Source: Melieria omissa (lineage: Eukaryota; Arthropoda; Insecta; Diptera; Ulidiidae). From it: DNA of 64,000 bases. The stretch covers positions 85,722,450 through 85,786,449 of the forward strand of contig OZ020269.1 of NCBI GenBank assembly GCA_963971225.1. Reading direction: 5' to 3'. Of the stretch, positions 56,308-64,000 are shown piece after piece. The position numbers and the translations under genes were made by a program. Position 1 is the stretch's first letter; each line of letters opens with the position of its first letter. The notes beneath the pieces were generated by a model. It saw nothing but the letters and a program-made list of their open reading frames with translations, searched no databases and was not told the DNA's origin.

Positions 56308-56461
56308 CAGGCGCGGATTCAAAAAAATATTTCGGGGGGGGTTTCAAAAAGTAATTCTTTAATAATTGTAAAATGTCTTCTAATTTATATGTAGTTTTAT
56401 AGGCGATCCAAATATTTCGGGGGGTTTCAACCCCCAAAACACCCCCCTGAATCCGCCACTG
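56308..56461. mobile_element. hAT-like MITE with exact 8-bp duplication
   Basis: 154 bp. Ends CAGGCGCGGATTC and GAATCCGCCACTG are inverted. GCAATAGA stands directly outside both ends (56300-56307 and 56462-56469). It is about 80% like the copy at 23099-23247 and shares its G-run and C-run with the fragment at 11394. Confidence 0.92.
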
Positions 56462-56479
56462 GCAATAGAAGTAGACGAG

Positions 56480-56564
56480 TGTTTCACCAGCCCGAGCTAG
56501 GAATCGAACTTAGGGCCTCTGGTGTGAGAAACCAGCGCTTTACCCACTGGACTATCGAGGCCGG
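56480..56564 (-). repeat. tRNA-derived SINE head, copy B
   Basis: Minus strand: CTCGATAGTCCAGTGGGTAA as A box, GGTTTCTCACACC as anticodon-like arm, AGTTCGATTCCTAG as B box, then GGGCTGGTGAAACAC. It is the best preserved head of this family here. It directly adjoins the MITE's right duplication. Confidence 0.8.
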
Positions 56565-57069
56565 TTTGACGTGTACGGGTCATTAAAATCGACATTTTAG
56601 CGGCGTATAAAACCTAACCTAACGTAATTAAGTACTTTTGCAAAGTTTGGAAATATAATTTGAAGTTAAGTAAACCACCCAAATCCAATATCTCCTTTAC
56701 TACTTTAAACAAATAATTTGTTGGCCGTAATTAGGAGAAACTGGGAATGTATTAAGGACGCATGGTATAAACAAATATTGTAGTTAAAACATTTGGTTAC
56801 TTTTAACCAAAATAGGTTAATTGGGTGTGGTTACTTGGTTACTTTTTTTGTGTTTGATGACTTTTTGCAAATGAATTCTTCTATAATCTTGGTTTTGTGG
56901 CAAAGTAAGTTGCGAATTTTTTTTTTGCATGTTCAAACATTTTAAAATTTGATGCCACTTAAACTAAACTTTGTCAGATAAGAAAAATAAGAACCAAAAG
57001 GCTGAAATTATTTCATTTTTTATAGTTAAATTTTGGTTATTTTAATAGAAAAATTTAATTTAAAAACCA
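56565..57069. other. Spacer, no gene seen
   Basis: AT-rich; nothing recognised. Confidence 0.4.
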
Positions 57070-57176
57070 TTGGGGTTAAAACCCCCCAAACACAAAACTT
57101 GCTGGTAAAAAATATGGTTTTGAATGGTATTCGGTTTACAAGTTATACGTAAATGAAATGAAACTCTGCGCCACTG
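57070..57176. repeat. Right part of the 24245-type MITE
   Basis: GGGTTAAAACCCCCC, TTGCTGGTAAAAAATATGG and the end CTGCGCCACTG align with 24280-24412. The left end is missing or worn. Confidence 0.6.
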
Positions 57177-57529
57177 GCTTTAACCCAGCAAACACAGTTT
57201 CAAATGTTTGAGAAATTTTGCTTTCTTAATTTGATAACAACATTATTGCTCAAATAATTTTCAATGTTCAATTAAATTTAATTGTGTAGTATTTGACGGG
57301 GAGTTCAAACCTGACAAAAAATTTGAGAAATTGTGAGTTTTTTATACGAAATTAACGTTTGTGGTCAGTTTGAGTATTCATGTTTTTTTTTAATAGGGAA
57401 TACAGTTTTGTTTTTGTTGAGAATGCTGTGTTTTTCAAATGATTTTCAAATAATTTTCAAGCTTTTGACGTTTAAAAACTGTTTGTTTAAGTAATTAATA
57501 AATGGTTATCATAAATGTTTGCTAGAAAT

Positions 57530-58030
57530 AAATTGTTTGAAAATTCTTTGTTATGACTACTTAAAGATGAGGTGTTTTTCAACGAAATGTAGGATTTACT
57601 GTACTTGTGACAGCAATTTTTTGACATTTGAAACTAGTTCGACCGATTGACTCAAGTTATATTTGTAGTAATAATTTTTTTTTTTAATTGTTTGTTATGA
57701 TTACTTAAACATGTGTTGAACAGTTTTTACCGTTTGTCGAATCTGAATTTGTCGAATTTGTCAACGAAATTACTGATTTACTATATTTTTTAGTTAAAAT
57801 TTGACATTTCAATTTTTGTAGATGTATCATTTGTCAAATCTGCCAACCTATTTGTCAAGAAAAAGTCAAATTTACAATATTTTTGACAGCAACAATTTGA
57901 CATTTAAAGCAAAACTGATTAATTAAACCCGATTTAATAAATAATTATTAAATGAAACTTTGTGAGAATTGCGTTTATCATCTGTCAAATCCGACAATGC
58001 ATCTATCAAGCAAATTTCAAATCGACCGAG
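57530..58030. repeat. Worn direct repeats, unit about 170-200 bp
   Basis: The phrases TTTGTTATGA(C/T)TACTTAAA, GACAGCAA and TTTGACATTT recur two to four times. Old, AT-rich, no coding content. Confidence 0.5.
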
Positions 58031-58059
58031 CATATGAAAATGTTAAAGTTTACAACAAT

Positions 58060-58700
58060 CCACACACACACACACATACATTTATTTTTGCACTGCAATT
58101 TAAAGTGATTTATGAATTCAACACAGAGCCGCACAACAACTCAACGTTGGCGTTGATGTTGCCAATGCGTTTGCAACAATTGCAACACAGATGCTCGAGG
58201 CATGTGTGGCGCGCATGCGCAGACGCCTCGCCAACACGCCCGGCTTGTTGCACGTCACGTTACGTTGCTGTGTTGCTGGTGCCGGGGCAATCATTTGCAA
58301 CTCGTTGGCCAAATGTGTGTTACCAACATTTGTGGCAATGCGAAAAGCAAACAATAAAAACCAACTGTGGCAAAAAAAAAACAATCCACAACAATCACTA
58401 CAACAATTGCTGTGGCAATTCTCTGCATGTCCACATGTTGTGGCCAACATAACCTCAACAACAACAACAACAACAACAAAAGCAAAACATCTCCTAACAA
58501 GTTTTGTATTGGGTGGCGTTTGCGGTTTGTCCCACTCACCGGCGGCTTCTAGTGCCCACACCTCCTTCGTGGCGTTGCCCCGCTCCCGGCTCCAGATTGC
58601 TGTTGTTGGACACACTTGTGCTTTATTTGTTGCTGTTGTTGTAAAAGTGGGTAATGGCATATTTGGACAAACCTGACCAACCGCAATTGCAACAACAACA
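58060..58700. other. G+C-moderate block with CAA/TTG runs
   Basis: Contains a CA run (58063-58078) and an AAC run (58457-58488). Overlapping frames of 160-180 codons on both strands are repeat-driven and lack splice or homology support. It might be a regulatory or 5' UTR region; this is a guess. Confidence 0.3.
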
Positions 58701-59043
58701 CATTACAACAATGCAACTGCCATGCAGACAATTGTGCCAGAAAAAATGCAACGAAAAGGAGAAAAGCAAGAAATACCAAAAAAGAACTAAACAAACAAAA
58801 CATGGAAAATTGTAAAAGTCATAGAAATTGCATAATCGTATTTTAAGGCGATTTTAAATGTCAAATGCAATTGCAATGAAATTGCGACCCAGTTGTGTGG
58901 TCGCCAACAGAGGCAGCGGACCGCAGACGTTGGTGCGCGTCGACAGTGGCCGAATTTATGTTCGTAATTGGACTCTAAGTGGAATAAGAAGATGAGAAAA
59001 GTGAGGTGCGATTAGTGAGATGGGTGGGCCAGACAGTTGGATG

Positions 59044-59700
59044 CAGTGTTGCCAGATAAGTGAAAGGATTTTCTTTTAAGTCTAAAAAAAAAAAACAAAA
59101 ACAAACCGAATCTTCAAAATTTAAAAAATTCCAAATTATTTCTTTTTGCATAATTATTGTTGTTATGTACTTAATGAAAAGATACAAAAAAATATAAAAA
59201 TTAAATAATTTTTTAAAATTTAAACAATTTAAATAAAAGTTAATAGATAATTTTGTAAAAAAATTTTAACTTCAATATTCAAAACTCCCAAATGAGATCA
59301 ATGTTTCGGCATTAAAATAGCATTTGCAGACTTTCTCACCAGTCGTGACGTGAGGGGTTTTGGAAGTTCAAACCATTTCAAATATCTCAAAAATTTTGGA
59401 TGATACATATGGTTTCAAATGGTATTTGCCTCGAAAGTTTTGTACGCAATCCTTCCAAAATGAAATCCGAAACTGTTCCTCACTCACAAAAAGTTGCATC
59501 TTTGGCATTGTCAGTTCAATTGATGTGACTTTCCCATATAAATATGCTTCAAAAATCTAAACGAATTCCTTAAAAAATGTCCACTAGTAGCAAAAAATAT
59601 TTCCAAACTTTTTTCTAAACAATTCTTCCTGCCAAAGTGCCTTCTTAGTGATCGAGTTTTTCTCAACTTTAGCAGAGAATCTCGTAATCTGGCCACACTG
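59044..59700. mobile_element. hAT-like MITE, CAGTGTTGCCAGAT ends, copy 2
   Basis: 657 bp. Left CAGTGTTGCCAGATAAG, right ATCTGGCCACACTG. Flanks GTTGGATG (59036-59043) and GTTGCATG (59701-59708) match at seven of eight bases, so an 8-bp duplication. Same end pair as 27769-28335. No transposase frame inside. Confidence 0.85.
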
Positions 59701-60829
59701 GTTGCATGAATGCATGATTGATGACCGCAAGCGCTTCGCTGATGGATTGATTTATTGTTGGCTAAAGCAAGATTTATGAACTGCGCTCGTTTTGTGTTAG
59801 ATTTATGAAAGTCTGCGTTGAGTGACTTTTAGATGAATTTGCTAGAAAGGTTAGAATAGTTTAAGGCCTAAGCTGAGTTATCTCTTTTGTACGGATAATG
59901 GAATTCTAGAAAAAGAAATATGTATTCGATGCGGAAGAGAACAGCAATTAAGTTGAATTTATAATCGACGATATGATCTAGTAAAAGGATTTTTGATTTG
60001 GAACTACTTCGCATGACCAAATATAAAGTTGAAGCGCGCAGAGCAGATGAGATGAGTTTGGGGAAAAATTCCCACAAAACCAAAATATGGGACAAATATA
60101 TCTCCGAAGAGGAGGATCCAATAAAAACTTATGGAGGCTTTATAAACCATTAAATAAAGGCCTTAGTTTTTGTTAGACTTCTCAGCTAAACTATAAATAA
60201 ACTTCTATAAGTTTTTTACATATTGTTTATAATATTTCATCTTACCACAAGGTTCCCTAATTGCTTTGTCATGCATCAAAAACCATTACCCACACTTCAA
60301 ATTCCTCCACCAACTCAAACAAGATCTTCATTCCACAAAGCCAGTCCACAAAATCCTTTTCACAAACAACGAATTATTGTGCTGTCAAGATTAATTTCAA
60401 TGCTTAGTCATTTTAATTCACCCTCACTTTGAACCTGACCTGACCTTCTGCATCAAATGCTCACATAAAAGCAAACAGACAATAAGCAAACTTAATTAGA
60501 ATACATATATCATCTCCTTGCAGCACCTATAATCCGACATTTAACCGCGCAGCTTGTGCCAAGTTAAAATAGTCGTAACAAAAGCGTCAAGAAACGTTTA
60601 CTGCAGAAGGAGAACAACAACAACAACAACAACCACACAAGCAAAAGTAAACAATGAAACTAATTGCCACAATTTCTAATTATTGCGCGACTCTGCAAAC
60701 AACAATAACACCAACAGAAACCAACAAGAGTGAGTTACAATTAATTAGTGCAAAATCTTCATCATCATTGTCGTCGTTGTTGCCTTTTGTACTCACTATG
60801 ATTAATATTATTGTTCACAATAAGATGAG
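59701..60829. other. Spacer, no gene seen
   Basis: AT-rich with an ACAACAACA run near 60617. No exon recognised. Confidence 0.4.
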
Positions 60830-61110
60830 ATAAAAGAAAAGTGGTGAAATCCCCACAGTGAGGTACAGACGAAGAAGAAGCATGATAAGAGCAGAAAGAG
60901 GAAGATGTGTTGGTATAGGAAAAGAGAGTGGAAAGAGATGTAATAAAGCGAAGAATTGTTATTAACCAATTAAAAGATGAAAGATGTCATGTAGCGAAGA
61001 CAGTTGTAAGTGAACGAAAGAAGAGGAAATAGGAAAATTAAAAAAAAAAAATCAGCTATAGAGTAGAATAGAGAAATATTCAGATTTAACCTACATGACC
61101 TTCATGACTT
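60830..61110. repeat. Purine-rich stretch
   Basis: G+A-rich on the plus strand (GAAGAAG, AGAGAGTGGAAAGAG). No ordered unit seen. Confidence 0.5.
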
Positions 61111-61177
61111 TTCTGAAATTTTCAATTCAATTGTTTGCTTTTTTCCACCTTTAATTTTTTTGTTCTTTTTACCACCT

Positions 61178-61443
61178 TTTGTTCTCACTCTGTTTTTTCT
61201 TTTTCCTCCACTTCCTATCCTTCTGGATAGAATTGTAATTCTTTCAGCAAATTCTACTTCTTTTGTTTTCCATTTTTCTCTCTTTTATTAACAATTCTCC
61301 TTTATTCCCTTTTGTTCTCACTCTGTTTTTTCTTTTTCCTCCACTTCCCATCCTTCTGGATAGAATTTTATTTCTTTCAGCAAATTCTACTTTTTTGGTT
61401 TCCCCTTTTTCTCTCTTTTGTTAATAATTCTCCTTTATTCCTA
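61178..61443. repeat. Tandem duplication of 133 bp
   Basis: Two adjoining units begin TTTGTTCTCACTCTGTTTTT (61178 and 61311). Each also has CATCCTTCTGGATAGAATT-like and TTCAGCAAATTCTACTT words. Copies are about 90% alike, so a fairly young duplication inside pyrimidine-rich DNA. Confidence 0.92.
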
Positions 61444-61599
61444 TTCCCCTTCCACATCTTCTTTAATGCATGTATATCTAATGCTTTTCTCTCTGTCTTC
61501 TTTGTTTAATTCACTTTGAAAATTCATGCCATCCGTTCTTTCTTCTTCTTCCAATCATTTTTAGTGTGAGTGAGTGGTTTTTGGTGTAGAAAAGAGCAA

Positions 61600-62600
61600 C
61601 AAGTGAGAAGAGAAGCATAATATGTTAAAAGTGGGAATAAAGGGAGAACCAAAGAAGGTTAAGAAAAACGCAAAAGAATTGAAAAGTGGGAAAAGCGAAG
61701 AAGGTAACTGAGAAAGTTCAGGATTAGCGAAATAATGTAGAAGGCTAAAATTCTGAAATATGGTAAAAATAAATGAAGGAACAAGGAAAGGAGACTAAGC
61801 AAACATTAAAAGAAATTAAAAGTGGGAAAAGAAACGTAAAGTTGAAGGAGGTTGATGAAGGAAGCGCGAAGAGTGGAAAAGAGCAAATAGCGAAACAGTA
61901 GAAGAGAAGCAAAACACGTTAAAAGTTGAAATGGAGAAAGAGCCAAAGAGGGTTAAGAAAAAGTCAGAAGAAATAAAAAGTGGGAACATAAGTAACGAAA
62001 GTGTTTGAGCAATTTCGTGATTAGCAAATGAAAGAAAAAGGCAAAAAAGATGAGATACACATCCATAAATCTCTTTCTGATGTATAATGCAAGTAAGGAT
62101 GCAAGAGAGACAGGGACATAAGAGATGATTTAGAATTGAAAAGGAAGAAAAAAACCGAATGTTTTGGGGAAACTAATGAAAAGAAACGAACGGATAAAGG
62201 GAAGAGCATAATACGTGCTACAGAAAATAAAATATTTAAGATGAGACTGAAGGATACTAGAACAAGGAGTAAAGATACTGTGAGGAACAGAAGAGTTGAC
62301 AAAGGAATAAATTGTATCAAAAGAATGAGGGTGAAAATAGAAAAAATAAAAAAAAAATAAAAAAAATAAAAACTGTGGAATAGAGAAGTCAAAAAAAGAA
62401 AAATAAAAAAAATTAGTAAACAAATTGATGGCGAGGAAATGTCAGAGAGAAAAGTATTATAAGAGCAGATGATAGAAGAGGCAATAAGAAAGTAATAAAA
62501 TAGATGGTAAGTACAACAGAACAAAGGTTAGAGGAAGAAAAGTATAAATAATAAAAAAGAAACTGAAACAAAAACATAGTCCAAGGGGTTTTCAAATGTA
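61600..62600. repeat. Purine-rich degenerate tandem array
   Basis: Units with GTTAAAAGTGGGAATAAAGG, GAGAACCAAAGAAGGTTAAG and GAAAAGTGGGAAAA recur at about 61620, 61810 and 61915. A Ser/Phe-rich 167-codon frame on the minus strand is compositional. Confidence 0.7.
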
Positions 62601-62723
62601 CCAGAAAAATTTAATCTAAGCCAAGAATTTTAGTAGGAAGAGAGACTAAATACTCGTAGTTATGAAGAAATGAAGGTATGAAGTAAAAGGCTAAAGTATT
62701 GAAGTAATGTTTTTATAATTCCT

Positions 62724-62942
62724 AGGCTAGAAATCAGAGTAAAGAAGCAGAATGAATTGAAAATGGAATAAAAAACTGTTGTGAAAAAAACTACTTTCAA
62801 GGCTGAAATCAGAGCAGAAGAAAACGAAAATGAATTAAAAAACTGTTTACAATAAAACTTCTTTCAAGGCCAAAAATCAATCAGAGTAAAGTAGTCGAAT
62901 CAATTGAAAATGGATTAAAAAACTGTTGACAATAAAATTTCG
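62724..62942. repeat. Three tandem units of about 75 bp
   Basis: AATCAGAGTAAAG, GAATTGAAAATGGA, TTAAAAAACTGTT and ACAATAAAACTTC recur three times in order, with small changes. Confidence 0.85.
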
Positions 62943-63169
62943 TTCAGCATATTGCAGCTGAAAATTATGCCCGAGAGATATCTTTCAACCATCAATTATG
63001 TCGACAAGTCTACGACAGCTTCTTTCTCTTCCATTTCCCTTCGAGTTCTGACAAGTTTGCACTCAGCTGCAACGACTCGTTATTCAACATTCTTTAGTTC
63101 TTTCATTGAATATTCATGCATTCATCATTCATTCATTCATTCATACTTCATTGAATCTGCTTCAGGCCC

Positions 63170-63760
63170 TTCAAAAATAAACTTTTAATTTCCTCTTCAC
63201 ACCAACACTCTGCTCCTCCCGAATGGTCATCACCCTCAGGCGGTTCTTACCGCGAATTGAGCGCCCACCTTGAGCGCTCCGAGCCGCACACTCGTTGCAC
63301 TTATTGCGCCAACGGCCGTCGTCGTTTCCACTAGACTTTGAAACACCCTCGATTATGTTTTCATCAGCGGCCGCTTTGATTGCACTGCTGCAGCCAGTCG
63401 GCACGTCTTCGAAAAACCGCAACAAGTGGTTGTCTGGCCAAGTGCTGCGGGCGTCGTACGCCGCTTAGCGATGTTGCGCATTCTCGCATTTCCAACTTTA
63501 ATTGCTCCACTTTGTATATTCGCGTAGGATTATCAGTGCAACGTTTTCCTCGTACACACTTGAGCGCCGCATTGGACGGCCGCGGCGTTGTGCTCCAATA
63601 AGTTCGCACAAAAAACGATTTAACTGCTTTTGCGGCAGTTGCGTCCCGCCCCCGCTGACCGGCGCTGCCAGAACCAACCAGCGTCTGTTGCAACCGTTGC
63701 GCGGCTATGCAAATGGCTTTTCCTGCTCTATGCGCCGCAAATTATGCAAAACAAACTTGT
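63170..63760 (-). promoter_or_regulatory. G+C-rich block, possible distal first exon
   Basis: A sharp rise in G+C near the right edge. On the minus strand a donor-like CGCG|GTAAGA stands at about 63250. A minus-strand exon upstream of it could be a non-coding first exon of gene B or of another gene: its frame would not fit gene B's next exon. Overlapping frames of 84-136 codons on both strands have no other support. Confidence 0.3.
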
Positions 63761-64000
63761 TTATCCATTTGTGTTGGTATTCGCGCAATACGCCATTAAC
63801 ATTTTTGTTTTGCATTGCATTCACTTTAATGCAAAACTCATTTTCGCCAATTTATTGCAACTTCCGTGCATTTTTGTTTGGTAATGTTGTTGTTGTTGGG
63901 TTTGGTGTTTAGGAAAATTACCTAATGTTATCCGTGAAATGTTGCGCAAAGTTAGGAAGCTAAAAATTAAGAAATGAATAAAAAGAAAACACAAGTGACT
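63761..64000. other. AT-rich right edge
   Basis: Nothing recognised. Confidence 0.4.

Noticed and set aside
56156..56437. 93-codon minus-strand frame
   Set aside because: It crosses the MITE at 56308 and has no independent support.
58118..58676. Overlapping frames of 160-180 codons on both strands
   Set aside because: Driven by CAA/TTG runs; no splice sites at sensible positions and no recognised domain.
62021..62524. 167-codon Phe/Ser-rich frame on the minus strand
   Set aside because: Follows purine-rich repeats; it is a compositional artefact, and its hydrophobic runs are not a credible membrane protein.

Overview
This is a window of AT-rich insect nuclear DNA, most likely from a higher dipteran and plausibly a tephritid fruit fly. 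The basis is intron-containing genes, A+T-rich spacers full of ATTTT and CAA/TTG runs, a copia element with its usual half-tRNA primer site, and several DD41D (rosa-like) mariner relatives. The species call is inference. Nothing prokaryotic is present.

Two protein-coding genes can be supported, both on the minus strand. Gene A is a two-pore-domain (K2P) potassium channel. Exon 1 (25102-25510) carries a Pro-rich N terminus and the first membrane segment. Exons 2 (15611-15708) and 3 (15381-15552) carry the extracellular cap and first pore, ending inside the TTIG filter. The splice phases agree. The remaining exons were not found and probably lie beyond the left edge. Intron 1 is about 9.4 kb and holds much transposon debris. 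Gene B is a large, Ser/Thr/Pro-rich, low-complexity intracellular protein of about 1,468 residues. It is built from exons 51141-51686, 51020-51086 and 47217-50947, with a predicted first coding exon at 53999-54061. Its function is not recognised with confidence.

The rest is repeats. From left to right: a deleted mariner (1655-2346); an apparently intact copia-type retrotransposon with identical 153-bp LTRs inserted in an ATTTT array (2669-6984); defective DD41D elements (10688-11306, 16420-17258, 28454-29370, 38886-39634); an ATTTT-type array (15784-16243); LINE tails (22418-23030, 35020-35395, 39185-39291); hAT-like MITEs with 8-bp target duplications (56308-56461, 27769-28335, 59044-59700); a Tc1-like element inserted in an older inverted-repeat element (32725-33330 inside 32676-33733); tRNA-derived SINEs; piggyBac-like solo ends; and several degenerate tandem arrays (12700-13010, 43100-44240, 52364-52650, 60830-62942). 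Two insertions can be proven directly because the interrupted sequence is still readable on both sides.

I did not find a convincing undescribed biological system. The most informative items are the young copia element, the nested insertions, the two MITE families with matching target duplications, and the unidentified gene B.
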